Positions 18,247-27,581 of a DNA stretch of 64,000 bases are shown here, piece after piece. The notes under the pieces were generated by a model, which ran no database searches, was not told the DNA's origin, and was given only the letters and a program-made list of their open reading frames with translations. Both the position numbers and the translations under genes were made by a program. Position 1 is the stretch's first letter. Every line of letters starts with the position of its first letter. The stretch is from Butyrivibrio sp. (lineage in GTDB: Bacteria; Bacillota; Clostridia; Lachnospirales; Lachnospiraceae), in NCBI GenBank assembly GCA_015056625.1, contig SVFY01000011.1:1-64000 (forward strand). Reading direction: 5' to 3'.

Positions 18247-19929
18247 ATGGAATTATACATAATACTTTTGGTTGTCCTGGCATTTATAGTGGCGGCGTTC
18301 TTACTGGGGCTCCGTGACAGAGCAGTAGCCCGCAGGATGCTTATTAAAAAGCTCAATAACGAATATGGAAAAGAGCCTCAGAGAAACTATAAAGCCAAAG
18401 ACAGGGAGCATATCAGTGGCTATTATAAAAACCACAGACAGGGCTTCCAGATAGACGATACCACCTGGAATGACCTCAATATGGACAGCGTCTACGACAG
18501 GATGGACTACTGCCTTTCAGCAGCAGGAGAGGAGTACCTTTACTACATGCTGCGTACTCCAAAGCAGGCAGATGATTTTGAAGATATCGAGAAAAAGATA
18601 TCTCTTTTTAACAAAGATGCTGATATTCGTTTAAAGATCCAGCTGATATTTTCTGAGATCGGCAATATCAGTAAGTTTTCTATATATGATTATATCGATC
18701 ATCTCAAAACCGCTGGAAATGCCGGCAATACCATGCATTATGTAATGCTTGTACTCCTTGTGCTTTCTGTGGTTTACAGCTTTTTTAACTTTACTGTAGG
18801 ATTTGCAGCGTTCCTGATTGTAATGGTGGCGCAGATCATTATGTATTTTAGGATAAAGGGTGATATTGATCCTTATCTTACAACCTATGGATACATCATG
18901 AGAGTGGTGAAATCCATCGATAGCTTCAGCAGTATTTCTGATGAAGTTTTAGAAGAGGACGTCAGAGAGCTAAAAGAGATTTCCAAAGATTTTGCGTCCT
19001 TTAAGGCTTTTTCCAGTATCCTGCTTTCCCCCACAAGGATGAGCGGAACTGGCAATCCTTTAGATATCCTTCTTGATTACCTTAGGATGGTCACTCACGC
19101 AGATATCATCAAGTTTAATCAGATGTACAGGCAGATCATGGAAAAGAGAGATCAGCTGGACAGAGTCCTTGAGATCACAGGCAGGATCGAGGCTGCTATT
19201 TCCATAGCCTGCTTCAGAGCTTCTTTTGAGGGCTCATATGTGATCCCTGAATTTGGCGGTAGCTCTTTTGACGGAAAAGAGCTGTTCCATCCTCTTATTG
19301 AAAATGCGGTACCTAATGATATTGAGACTTCAAGAGGTGTTCTGATCACAGGATCAAATGCTTCCGGTAAGTCCACCTTCCTTAAGACCTGCGCCTTAAA
19401 TGCTATCCTTGCCCAGTCTATCCACACTGTCCTTGGTAAGGGCTACAAAGCGCCTCTTTACAGGATATATTCATCAATGGCACTTAAAGATGACATCTTT
19501 GAAGGCGACAGCTACTACATCGTAGAGATCAAGTCCATCAAGAGGATCATTGAGGCAGCGGCTGGTGAGGGCTGTCAGGTTTTGTGCTTTGTGGATGAGG
19601 TACTCAGGGGAACCAACACTGTTGAGAGGATCGCAGCATCAACCCAGATACTTAAAGAGCTTTTCAGGGAGAAGGTCCAGTGCTTTGCAGCAACCCATGA
19701 CATTGAGCTGACAGCTCTTTTGAAAGAAGATTATGATATCTATCACTTTGAAGGTGAAGTGACGGATAATGACGTAAAATTTGATTACATGATAAAGAAA
19801 GGCCCTGCCACCACCAGAAATGCCATAAAGCTCCTGGGAGTCCTTGGCTATGAAAAGACACTGGTGGACAATGCCCAGAAGATGGCAGATGGCTTCCTTG
19901 AAAAGGGAAGCTGGGAAGCGGCTTTTTGA
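18247..19929 (+). CDS. Membrane-anchored MutS-like ATPase
   Basis: 560 residues. A hydrophobic helix at about residues 2-21 and two more at about 165-205 suggest a membrane anchor. The C-terminal 200 residues are a MutS domain V ATPase: Walker A GSNASGKSTFLK near residue 370, Walker B LCFVDEVLRGTNTVERIAAS near 447 and the FAATHDIELT switch. The mismatch-recognition domain of true MutS is absent, and the region before the ATPase looks like MutS clamp and lever helices. It starts 2 bases after the amidohydrolase stop. Function unknown. Confidence 0.85.
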   Translation: MELYIILLVVLAFIVAAFLLGLRDRAVARRMLIKKLNNEYGKEPQRNYKAKDREHISGYYKNHRQGFQIDDTTWNDLNMDSVYDRMDYCLSAAGEEYLYYMLRTPKQADDFEDIEKKISLFNKDADIRLKIQLIFSEIGNISKFSIYDYIDHLKTAGNAGNTMHYVMLVLLVLSVVYSFFNFTVGFAAFLIVMVAQIIMYFRIKGDIDPYLTTYGYIMRVVKSIDSFSSISDEVLEEDVRELKEISKDFASFKAFSSILLSPTRMSGTGNPLDILLDYLRMVTHADIIKFNQMYRQIMEKRDQLDRVLEITGRIEAAISIACFRASFEGSYVIPEFGGSSFDGKELFHPLIENAVPNDIETSRGVLITGSNASGKSTFLKTCALNAILAQSIHTVLGKGYKAPLYRIYSSMALKDDIFEGDSYYIVEIKSIKRIIEAAAGEGCQVLCFVDEVLRGTNTVERIAASTQILKELFREKVQCFAATHDIELTALLKEDYDIYHFEGEVTDNDVKFDYMIKKGPATTRNAIKLLGVLGYEKTLVDNAQKMADGFLEKGSWEAAF

Positions 19930-19939
19930 AAGGATTTGA

Positions 19940-20434
19940 ATGAAGGTTAGTATATATTCAGATGGATCAGCCAGAGGAAACCCGGACGGACCTGGAGGAT
20001 ACGGCGTTCTCCTTCGCTATGTGGATGCAAAGGGAGAGGTCCATGAAAAAGAAATAAGCGCAGGCTACGATAAGACCACCAACAACAGGATGGAGCTTAT
20101 GGGAGCCATAAAGGGACTTGAGGCCTTAAACCGTCCCTGCGAAGTTGAGGTGTTTACTGATTCCAAGTACGTGCTCTCAGGCTTTAACGAGGGCTGGATC
20201 AAGAACTGGATGAAGAACGGCTGGAAGACAGCCGGCAAGAAACCAGTCAAGAACGTGGAGCTGTGGCAGAGGCTTATAAAGGCCGCTGAGCCCCACAAGA
20301 TCAGATGGAACTGGGTCAAAGGCCACAACGGACACCCGGAAAATGAGAGGTGCGATGAGCTGGCCACTACGGCAGCAGACCAGGATCCGGAGTTTCTTCT
20401 TCACGACGACGGAACAGGACTTTTTGAGGAATGA
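19940..20434 (+). CDS. rnhA: Ribonuclease HI
   Basis: Cleaves RNA in RNA:DNA hybrids. The 164 residues contain the DEDD catalytic set: D in [19 protein letters not shown] in [16 protein letters not shown] in [11 protein letters not shown], and the last D in the NERCDELA segment after [10 protein letters not shown]. Normal length. Its stop overlaps the start of the following phosphoesterase gene. Confidence 0.95.
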   Translation: MKVSIYSDGSARGNPDGPGGYGVLLRYVDAKGEVHEKEISAGYDKTTNNRMELMGAIKGLEALNRPCEVEVFTDSKYVLSGFNEGWIKNWMKNGWKTAGKKPVKNVELWQRLIKAAEPHKIRWNWVKGHNGHPENERCDELATTAADQDPEFLLHDDGTGLFEE

Positions 20435-21027
20435 TATATTACATTGCAGACTGTCATTTTTTCCACGGAGCTCTCAATGAGAAGATGGACAAAAGGGGCT
20501 TTTCCTCTGTGGAAGAGATGAATGAATACATGGTAAAAAAGTGGAATTACAAGGTCACAGGCACTGACACTGTCATTGTCATTGGGGATCTTTCCCTTGG
20601 AAAGAGCAAGGAGACAATGGAAGTTTTAGATGCTCTAAAGGGCAAGATATGCCTCATTCGCGGCAACCACGACAAGTACCTTGACGCAGCTGATTTTGAC
20701 GGCAGGAGATTTGAGTGGGTGGACAGCTACAGGGAGATAACAGATTCCCAGAGGAAGGTTGTCCTTTGCCATTATCCGATCCCCTTTTACAATGGGCAGT
20801 ACAGGCTTAAAAAGAGCGGTGAACCCAAGACCTACATGCTCTATGGCCACGTGCATGAGACCAGGGATGAAGTCCTTATGAAGCAGTTTATCAGGCAGAT
20901 ACAGGAAACGCCCTATACTCCCATACATGGGGAGCACACAGCGGTTATCCCCTGCAACATGATCAACTGCTTTTGCAAAAGATCTGACTATGAACCACTA
21001 TCTTTATCAGAATGGATAAATCTATGA
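20431..21027 (+). CDS. Calcineurin-like metallophosphoesterase
   Basis: 198 residues with all metal-binding motifs of the family: D-x-H in [13 protein letters not shown] in [16 protein letters not shown], the H of [10 protein letters not shown] and G-H-x-H in LYGHVHE. It belongs to the small YfcE/YkuE-like single-domain group; substrate unknown. The ATG overlaps the rnhA stop by four bases and its end overlaps the next gene by 16 bases, so the three genes are translationally coupled. Confidence 0.88.
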   Translation: MIYYIADCHFFHGALNEKMDKRGFSSVEEMNEYMVKKWNYKVTGTDTVIVIGDLSLGKSKETMEVLDALKGKICLIRGNHDKYLDAADFDGRRFEWVDSYREITDSQRKVVLCHYPIPFYNGQYRLKKSGEPKTYMLYGHVHETRDEVLMKQFIRQIQETPYTPIHGEHTAVIPCNMINCFCKRSDYEPLSLSEWINL

Positions 21028-22115
21028 ACAACGAAAAGACAAAAAGAGCTCTGATAGCAATGAGCGGCGGCGTTGACAGTTCGGTAGCCGCCGCTTTAAT
21101 GACAGAAAAAGGCTTTGACTGCATGGGATGTACCATGAGGCTCTATGAAAACGACATGATAGGAGAGGACCTTTTTGGTACCTGCTGCAGCCTTAATGAT
21201 ACGCAGGATGCCAGAGCAGTCTGCGACAGGATCGGTATTCCTTACAATATCTATCACTATGAGTTTGAGTTCAGGGACAAGGTAATTGAGCCCTTTGTCT
21301 GCAGCTACGAGAGGGGAGAGACTCCAAACCCCTGCATCGGATGCAACAAATACCTTAAGTTTGACATCCTCTATGAAAAGGCAAAGGAGCTGGGGTACGA
21401 CAATATAGTTACCGGCCACTACGCAAGAATAGAGGAAAGGCAGGACGGGCACTTTTATCTTTTGAAGGCTAGGGATCTTAGCAAGGACCAGAGCTACGTT
21501 CTTTATAACCTGTCTGAAGAGCAGCTTCGCCACACATATTTCCCCCTTGGGGATCTGACCAAGCCGGAAGTCAGGGAAATTGCAGATAAAAACGGCTTTG
21601 TGACCTCACACAAAAAAGAGAGCCAGGATATCTGCTTTGTTCCGGACGGAGACTATGCGGGAATGATAAAGCGCTATCGCGGCAAAGAATACCCTGCAGG
21701 GGATTTTGTTGACCTTGAAGGAAATGTACTTGGAAGGCACGATGGAATAATCAACTACACCATTGGCCAGAGAAGAGGCCTTGGTATCCCTGCTGACAGA
21801 AGACTTTACGTCAAAAAGCTTGATGTTGCCGGAAATAAAGTTATTTTGGCTGACGATGAAGACCTCTATGAGAAAGAGGTAAAGGTGCGGGAATTCCACT
21901 GGATAACAGGAGATAAGCCTGCTCCTGGCTCAGAATTTAAGTGCTCCGCCAAGATCAGGTACAGACACAAAGAACAGCCGGCAAATGTGAAGGTCATAGA
22001 CGAAGACCACGTCTTAGTTATCTTCGACGAACCTCAGAGAGCCATAACTCCAGGCCAATCCGCAGTCTTTTACGACGGCGACGTGGTCCTTGGCGGGGGA
22101 ATAATCGAAAACTAA
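21012..22115 (+). CDS. mnmA: tRNA-specific 2-thiouridylase
   Basis: Thiolates U34 in the wobble position of tRNA Lys, Glu and Gln. The 367 residues show the PP-loop AMSGGVDSSVAAALM, the catalytic cysteine pair in TPNPCIGCN and CFVPDGDY, and the RRGLGIPADRRLYV segment. The start may be ATG 21012 or the in-frame ATG 21024. The stop codon directly abuts a 60-bp hairpin. Confidence 0.96.
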   Translation: MDKSMNNEKTKRALIAMSGGVDSSVAAALMTEKGFDCMGCTMRLYENDMIGEDLFGTCCSLNDTQDARAVCDRIGIPYNIYHYEFEFRDKVIEPFVCSYERGETPNPCIGCNKYLKFDILYEKAKELGYDNIVTGHYARIEERQDGHFYLLKARDLSKDQSYVLYNLSEEQLRHTYFPLGDLTKPEVREIADKNGFVTSHKKESQDICFVPDGDYAGMIKRYRGKEYPAGDFVDLEGNVLGRHDGIINYTIGQRRGLGIPADRRLYVKKLDVAGNKVILADDEDLYEKEVKVREFHWITGDKPAPGSEFKCSAKIRYRHKEQPANVKVIDEDHVLVIFDEPQRAITPGQSAVFYDGDVVLGGGIIEN

Positions 22116-22240
22116 AACAAGCCACGGGGGCGGTTCGGTTGCTGACACGGGGACGGTTCTGTTGTCAGGTTTTATTTTGATAAAACCTGACAACAGAACC
22201 GTCCCCGTGTCAGCAACCGAACCGTCCCCGTGGCTTGTTT
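22115..22240. repeat. Long near-perfect hairpin, REP/MITE-like
   Basis: Two 60-base arms (22115-22174 and 22181-22240) pair at 59 of 60 positions around the 6-base loop TTTTGA; the single mismatch would be a G-U wobble in RNA. Each arm is itself built from two similar units of about 23 bases (CGGGGnCGGTTC type). A related element is at about 47924-48032. It begins on the last base of the mnmA stop and ends 10 bases before the converging lipoprotein gene, so it probably also acts as a bidirectional terminator. Confidence 0.85.
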
Positions 22241-22250
22241 CGTTTTTCTC

Positions 22251-23252
22251 TTAGTTTATAGATCCTGCATTTGATTTATCTACCGGTTCAAATGGAACCC
22301 AAACATAGCGAAGATCATCTGTAACATACTGCACATCTTTGGTTGTGCCTTTTTTCGCAAGAGCAATGGCAGCATCTACACAGGCAGCGCCCTGCCCCTT
22401 AGCGGACTGATAAACTGTAAACTGCATTCCGCCATCAAGGATAGACTGACAACCTTCTTCTGTAGCATCGATTCCTACAACCGGTATGGAAGAGGTATCA
22501 ATGCCAAGCTCCTTCATGGCCTGGACAACACCTACTGCCATGGAGTCGTTGTTGCATATAACGCAGTCATAAGGCTGTCCTGTCTTTAAAAAGAGTTTGA
22601 ATTCATCCGCAGCTTTCTGGGTGTCCCAGTATGCGGTGTCGTTAAATACGAAGTTTGCATTTACACCGGCCTTCTTGAAATAGTTCTTTACAGCCTTGGT
22701 TCTTTTTGCTGCTGCGGGGTGAGTGGGCTCGCCCTGGAAAAGAACTACGTTGAGGCTGCTTGGCTTTCCAAGTTTGTTCCATACATAATCAGCCTGCATT
22801 GTTCCGGCGTCAATCTCATAACTTCCAACATACATGTACTTGTCAGGTTTTAGATATGCTGCTTCGGGTTCTGAGTTGGTGAACAGTATGGGAATGTCTC
22901 CTGCAGTAACTTCAAGCTGAAGGGTGGTATCAGTGTTTACCGGGTTACAGATGATAACATCATATCCTTTTGCTGCGGCGTCACGGATCTGGGCAACCTG
23001 TTCATCAACAGTGGCGCAAGGCTCGTCATAGTCTACAGTTACGCCAGCTTTTTGACCTGCCTCTATTACAGAATCCATTAAAAGTCCTTTAAAATTATCA
23101 AGGGTTAAAGTTGAAAAATATACTTTTACTCCTGAACCATCTGAACTTCCGCCGCCGGAAGAAGAACTTCCGCATCCGGTTACTAAAAGGGCTATCATTA
23201 CACCAGTAAGAACACTTGAAAGAATTCTTTTAATATATTTGTCTATACGCAT
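22251..23252 (-). CDS. Periplasmic-type sugar-binding lipoprotein
   Basis: About 333 residues. The start is the ATG whose complement ends at 23252, with GGAGG upstream; the frame is open beyond it but overlaps the neighbouring gene. The N-terminus has a lipobox (LLVTGCGSSSS) and a Ser/Gly linker. The body is a ribose/galactose-type binding protein: VYFSTLTLDNFKGLL start, GYDVIICNPVNTDTTLQ, CVICNNDSMAVGVVQAMKELG and IPVVGIDATEEG. No permease or ATPase gene is next to it. It is 13 bases after a chemoreceptor gene, so it may feed ligand signals to that receptor. Confidence 0.85.
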   Translation of the reverse strand: MRIDKYIKRILSSVLTGVMIALLVTGCGSSSSGGGSSDGSGVKVYFSTLTLDNFKGLLMDSVIEAGQKAGVTVDYDEPCATVDEQVAQIRDAAAKGYDVIICNPVNTDTTLQLEVTAGDIPILFTNSEPEAAYLKPDKYMYVGSYEIDAGTMQADYVWNKLGKPSSLNVVLFQGEPTHPAAAKRTKAVKNYFKKAGVNANFVFNDTAYWDTQKAADEFKLFLKTGQPYDCVICNNDSMAVGVVQAMKELGIDTSSIPVVGIDATEEGCQSILDGGMQFTVYQSAKGQGAACVDAAIALAKKGTTKDVQYVTDDLRYVWVPFEPVDKSNAGSIN

Positions 23253-23265
23253 TGCTGATTCCTCC

Positions 23266-25284
23266 TCAAATCTTAAACTTCTGAACATAGGACGTAAGAG
23301 TCTGCGAAGTTTCTGCAAGCTCGTGAGAGTTGTCTGCCACATCCTGACTGCTCTTCGTGATATTGTTTGCCATTTCAACCATGTTCTCACTGGTTGCAAG
23401 GATTTCGTCAGCACTTGCTGCCTGCTCTTCAGAAATAGCTGCAACGTTGGTTGCTACATCGTCAACCTTCTGGATGTCATCCAGCATAGCCTCGATAAGG
23501 CTATTGGATTCCTGAATGTTGTTATAGATCTGATCAAAGGTTCCAACCGCTACAGTGATAAGCTCTGAGTTCTCTTTTATGCTGTCAGCACTTTCATTGG
23601 CCTGTCCAACAGCTTCGCCGATAAGCTTTCTGACTTCATCAATGAGGCTCGAGATGTTCTGTGCACTCTCAGCTGAAGTCTGGGCAAGCTTGGCAATCTG
23701 TGTAGCAACAACTGCAAAGCCTTTGCCTGCTTCGCCGGCTCTTGCTGCCTCGATGCTGGCATTGAGGGAGAGAAGATTGGTCTCTTCTGCGATCTCACCG
23801 ATCATGCCAACAATATTTGTGATCTCTTCTGATGCAGCGCCAACCTTGTTGATGGATTCAACCAGACGCTCGTTGGCTTCTGAGATACCATCCATGGCAG
23901 CGGAGAGTTTTTCCATATCCTGACGGCCCTGCTGAGAGATATCAACTGTTTCCTTCATACTCTCATTAGCCTTGTCGCTGTTTTCTCTTGTGTCAGCAAC
24001 AACCTGGGCCAGGGTAGTAGCATTGGAAGCAATGTCGTTAACCGCTGTTGCCAGCTGGTCAACAGTATCATTAAGCTGTTTCATGGCCTCTGCCTGAGAC
24101 TGAGAAGCCTCGTACATGGTCTTTGAAACTCTGTCGGAATTGTCGGACTCTTCCTGGAGCTTGTCAGATTCCTGACTGATGCTGGAGAGCATGCTTCTCA
24201 TGGAAGCTACGAACTCTGAAACCTTGCTGCCCATGACACCGATCTCGTCATTACTTGAGGAATCGATATCGATCGTAAAGTCACCCTCTGACATGGAGGT
24301 GATGTTATTTGAGATATTTCCAAGAGGAGCAATAACTTTTCTAACAACAAAGAGGATAAGGACAACAATAAGAACAATTGCTATGGCACCAACTATTGCT
24401 AATATTGAGCCCATTTGTGCTACAGATTTTAGAATAATGTCTGTTGGGATATAAGATATTAAAACCCAGTCTGTTCCAGAAATTTCTGAGAAAGCAACCA
24501 TGTAGTCGCCAATTTCTTTACTGGAAAGATCACTGTTATTTATTGCCTTTGCAGCACCGGCAAGAAGTGCATCTGAACTGCTTTCAGAAAGAGTCGACCC
24601 CACCAGGTTCATATCTCTGTGAGCCAGGATCTTGTTGTCGTTGGTATCAACAAGGAATGAACTTGCGCCGTCCATCTTAACTCCGGAGTTTACGATGATG
24701 GTTATCTTATTTAAGGTAACGTCCGCGCCTATGATCTTTATCAGGTCTGAGCCGTCATTTAAGATACCAGTGGCACTTATAACTGTTTCGCCCTGGTCGT
24801 TGGTGTAGGATGTTCCGTATGCCATTGTGATCCTGCTGATACCCTGTTTAAACCAGGTGCTGTCAGTTACGTTAGAATCTGACATATCAGACTCAGTTGC
24901 CTTATAAAGCTTGCCATCTGTTGTTCCGATGTATAAGCCCTTTGGAGAGTTGGAATTGTAACCATAGAAAGAATCCAGAATCGGAATAAGCTCTGCTTCG
25001 GAAGGATTCATGCTCTCGATGACATGTTTAACAGTCTGGAAGTAAGTAAGATTGTCAGAAAGCCAGGCTTCAATATTGTCGGCCTGGTTGGAGATTGATG
25101 ACTCCAGGGTCTCTGTTGCCATCTCAGTCATCCTGTTCTTGGACACAGATGCGGCGATGTTTACAAGCACCAGAACTGTGATAACAACAACAGGAATGAT
25201 GTACATAAGAAGCTTATTACTGATCTTTTTGTTCTTTTTCTTGGCTGAAGCTCTTACTGATGGGTTTTCCTCGTTTTTGCTCAT
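23266..25284 (-). CDS. Methyl-accepting chemotaxis protein with extracellular Cache domain
   Basis: About 672 residues from the start [10 protein letters not shown] (complement of 25284), which has CAGGAGAC upstream. Order: membrane helix at about 25-45, a Cache-type sensor domain ([24 protein letters not shown] and GWFKQG-like segments), a second membrane helix near 305, a HAMP domain, and a long signalling coiled coil whose tip has [20 protein letters not shown]-like residues and [20 protein letters not shown]. It heads a two-gene minus-strand operon with a sugar-binding lipoprotein. On the minus strand an extended -10 TGCTATAAT occurs at 25345-25353. Confidence 0.93.
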   Translation of the reverse strand: MSKNEENPSVRASAKKKNKKISNKLLMYIIPVVVITVLVLVNIAASVSKNRMTEMATETLESSISNQADNIEAWLSDNLTYFQTVKHVIESMNPSEAELIPILDSFYGYNSNSPKGLYIGTTDGKLYKATESDMSDSNVTDSTWFKQGISRITMAYGTSYTNDQGETVISATGILNDGSDLIKIIGADVTLNKITIIVNSGVKMDGASSFLVDTNDNKILAHRDMNLVGSTLSESSSDALLAGAAKAINNSDLSSKEIGDYMVAFSEISGTDWVLISYIPTDIILKSVAQMGSILAIVGAIAIVLIVVLILFVVRKVIAPLGNISNNITSMSEGDFTIDIDSSSNDEIGVMGSKVSEFVASMRSMLSSISQESDKLQEESDNSDRVSKTMYEASQSQAEAMKQLNDTVDQLATAVNDIASNATTLAQVVADTRENSDKANESMKETVDISQQGRQDMEKLSAAMDGISEANERLVESINKVGAASEEITNIVGMIGEIAEETNLLSLNASIEAARAGEAGKGFAVVATQIAKLAQTSAESAQNISSLIDEVRKLIGEAVGQANESADSIKENSELITVAVGTFDQIYNNIQESNSLIEAMLDDIQKVDDVATNVAAISEEQAASADEILATSENMVEMANNITKSSQDVADNSHELAETSQTLTSYVQKFKI

Positions 25285-25421
25285 ATTATTGTCTCCTGTA
25301 TTTGTGTGAAAAATTTTATGAATTACATACAAGCCTGTCCAATAATTATAGCATCCGGAGGATAGAAGTAGTCACAATTTCGATAATTATTTATATTAAT
25401 TTAAGAAAATGTCGGTCGTTT

Positions 25422-25937
25422 TCACAAAGTGTCAGAAAAATAAGCCTGAACCTTTTCAATAACGCTTTCCAGGGAATCGTTTCCCTCATCAACAGTTATG
25501 TCTGCGTACTGCTCGTAGAGAGCTACCCTTTCTTTATAAAGAGACTCAAGAGTCTGTCCGTCTTTCATGACGACACCTCTTTGCTTTGCATGGTGAAGAC
25601 GCTTTTTAAGAGTTTCAAAGCTGACCTTAAGGTACACCACCTGTCCGATCTCTTTGTAGTGCTCCATGGCTTCTTTTCCATAGACAACGCTTCCTCCTGT
25701 GGCAATAACGGTCTTTTTGGGGGATATCTCTGAGTTTATGCGGTTTTCGATATCTATAAATCCGTCAACTCCATCCTCTGCGATGATCCTGGAGAGTTTT
25801 CGCCCCTCTTTTTCCTGGATGACGATATCAGCGTCAATGAAGCGGTATCCAAGGATCTTGGCGAGGATGACGCCAACCGTGCTCTTTCCTGATGTGGGCA
25901 TTCCAATAAGGATGATGTTATTTTTGCTATCTGACAT
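25422..25937 (-). CDS. aroK: Shikimate kinase
   Basis: Phosphorylates shikimate in aromatic amino acid synthesis. The 171 residues contain Walker A LIGMPTSGKSTVGVILAKILG, the DADIVIQEKEG substrate-binding segment, IATGGSVVYG and the lid region KQRGVVM. It is divergent from the TetR gene and precedes the chemoreceptor gene on the same strand with a gap of 137 bases. Confidence 0.92.
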   Translation of the reverse strand: MSDSKNNIILIGMPTSGKSTVGVILAKILGYRFIDADIVIQEKEGRKLSRIIAEDGVDGFIDIENRINSEISPKKTVIATGGSVVYGKEAMEHYKEIGQVVYLKVSFETLKKRLHHAKQRGVVMKDGQTLESLYKERVALYEQYADITVDEGNDSLESVIEKVQAYFSDTL

Positions 25938-25980
25938 TTCTTTTCTCCTTCAAAAAATTCATTTCATTCTATCACAATAT

Positions 25981-26052
25981 TGCCCGCCAAAGTACATTGA
26001 CACCGCTATTTTCTTAATATAAAATAATAACGCACGCAATTATTGGCGGGCA
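25981..26052. repeat. Separated perfect 10-bp inverted repeat around the TetR-gene promoter
   Basis: TGCCCGCCAA at 25981-25990 and its exact complement TTGGCGGGCA at 26043-26052 flank a region with a TTGACA at 25997-26002 and AT-rich -10 candidates near 26015-26025. The second arm ends just before the GGGAGG ribosome site of the gene at 26069. It could be a pair of operator half-sites or a stem in the transcript. Confidence 0.6.
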
Positions 26053-26068
26053 TGATGGGAGGAGACTT

Positions 26069-26620
26069 ATGTCCAGAAAAGCAACAATCACGCAGAAAGA
26101 GATAGTTAATGCGGCGTTTAAAATAACAAGAAAAGAGGGCTTTGAGCAGATCACATCAAGGAAGCTTGCAGCAGCTGCAGGTTGCTCAACACAGCCAATT
26201 TTCCGTATCTATGAGAACATGGATGCTCTCAAGAAGGACGTTTACGACAAGGCAGCAGAGTACTACCTTGCATATTATGATGAGTATAACAAGACCCACG
26301 ATATTCCATTCGTGGACCTTGGTCTTGCATATATTGGATTTGCACAGAAGTACCCACATCTGTTCAGACTTCTTTTCATCTCTGAGCAGGGTGCTGATTC
26401 CAAGAGCATGTACGATCTTGTAAACGGCAATTCTGAAAATGTGGTAAAAGAGATCAATAAGGCTCAGGCTAAGGGCGTTTCTAATGCACAGCAGCTCTTT
26501 ATGCAGATGTGGATCTTTATCCATGGCGCAGGATGCATGGCTGTTACAGGAGATTATGATCTTGACGAGGCTGCTTCTGTAGCTATGCTTGAGTCTGCAT
26601 ACACGGCATTTGGCCGCTGA
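26069..26620 (+). CDS. TetR-family transcriptional regulator
   Basis: 183 residues. The N-terminal 60 residues form the TetR helix-turn-helix: TQKEIVNAAFKITRKEGFEQITSRKLAAAAGCSTQPIFRIYENMDALKKD pattern, given here as its beginning TQKEIVNAAF and its recognition helix SRKLAAAAGCSTQPIF. The C-terminal part is a helical ligand-binding domain resembling WHG-type TetR proteins. The start ATG has GGGAGGAG upstream. Followed closely by an RpiR-type regulator gene. Ligand unknown. Confidence 0.9.
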   Translation: MSRKATITQKEIVNAAFKITRKEGFEQITSRKLAAAAGCSTQPIFRIYENMDALKKDVYDKAAEYYLAYYDEYNKTHDIPFVDLGLAYIGFAQKYPHLFRLLFISEQGADSKSMYDLVNGNSENVVKEINKAQAKGVSNAQQLFMQMWIFIHGAGCMAVTGDYDLDEAASVAMLESAYTAFGR

Positions 26621-26630
26621 TGGTGACTAT

Positions 26631-27581
26631 ATGAAGTTCGATGCGGATGTAGATGTAATCACCAGGATCAATGAATGCTACTCCAGGATGAGCAAGGGGA
26701 AAAAGAACCTTGCGACCTATGTAATAGAGCACTACGAGCAGGCAGTTTTTATGAAGGCTGCTGAGCTTGGCAAGATAGTAGGTGTCAGCGAGTCCACAGT
26801 AGTCAGGTTTGCAATGAGCCTTGGCTACGACGGATATCCTGAGTTTCAGAAGTCCCTGGCAGAATGGGTTTCTGACAAGTTTGGTTCAGTTGAAAAGGTG
26901 GGCAAGAGATTTGGAAGGAGCAGTGAGGGAGAGATACTATCATCTATCCTTCAGTCTGATATCTCCAACATTGAGCACACCATCAATAATATTGATGTGG
27001 CTGCTTTTAAAACAGCAGTTGATATCATTCTTAAGGCGAGATGCGTTTACATTGTAGGAATACGCAGCTGTGAGCCTCTGGCAGATTTCCTGCACTTTTA
27101 TCTTAATATGATAAGAGGTAATAATGTTCTGATCAAAACCACCAGCGTCAGCGAGATGTTTGAGCAGATGATCAGGATCGGAGACAGAGACTGTATCATC
27201 GGTATCAGTTTTCCAAGGTATTCCATGCGTACCCTTAAGTGCATGGAGTTTGCCAATGACAGGAATGCCAAGGTCATCACCATAACAGATTCGGTACATT
27301 CGCCAATGAACCTGTATTCATCCTGCAATATTTTAGCCAAGAGCGAGATGGCATCCATCGTTGATTCGCTGGTTGCGCCCCTTAGCGTTATTAATGCCCT
27401 GGTGGTAGCTCTTTGCATGAAGCGTCCCAATGAGGTCAAGGCTGACCTTAAGATGCTTGAAGAGGTTTGGAACAATTATCAGGTTTACTTAAATGATGAG
27501 ATAGACTTTGCTTCTGACGATATGGCGATGCATTTGCCAGGAACCCTTGGCAGAGGATCAGACGAGGAAGAATATGAATAA
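26631..27581 (+). CDS. RpiR/MurR-family regulator with SIS domain
   Basis: 316 residues from ATG 26631 (MKFDADVDVITRI); an earlier in-frame start would overlap the TetR gene. The N-terminal HTH_6 domain has KKNLATYVIEH and KIVGVSESTVVRFAMSLGYD. The SIS sugar-phosphate-binding domain begins near residue 130 with VYIVGIRSCEPLADFL and ISFPRYSMRTL. Such regulators sense phosphosugars. Its end overlaps the next gene by 8 bases. Confidence 0.9.
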   Translation: MKFDADVDVITRINECYSRMSKGKKNLATYVIEHYEQAVFMKAAELGKIVGVSESTVVRFAMSLGYDGYPEFQKSLAEWVSDKFGSVEKVGKRFGRSSEGEILSSILQSDISNIEHTINNIDVAAFKTAVDIILKARCVYIVGIRSCEPLADFLHFYLNMIRGNNVLIKTTSVSEMFEQMIRIGDRDCIIGISFPRYSMRTLKCMEFANDRNAKVITITDSVHSPMNLYSSCNILAKSEMASIVDSLVAPLSVINALVVALCMKRPNEVKADLKMLEEVWNNYQVYLNDEIDFASDDMAMHLPGTLGRGSDEEEYE

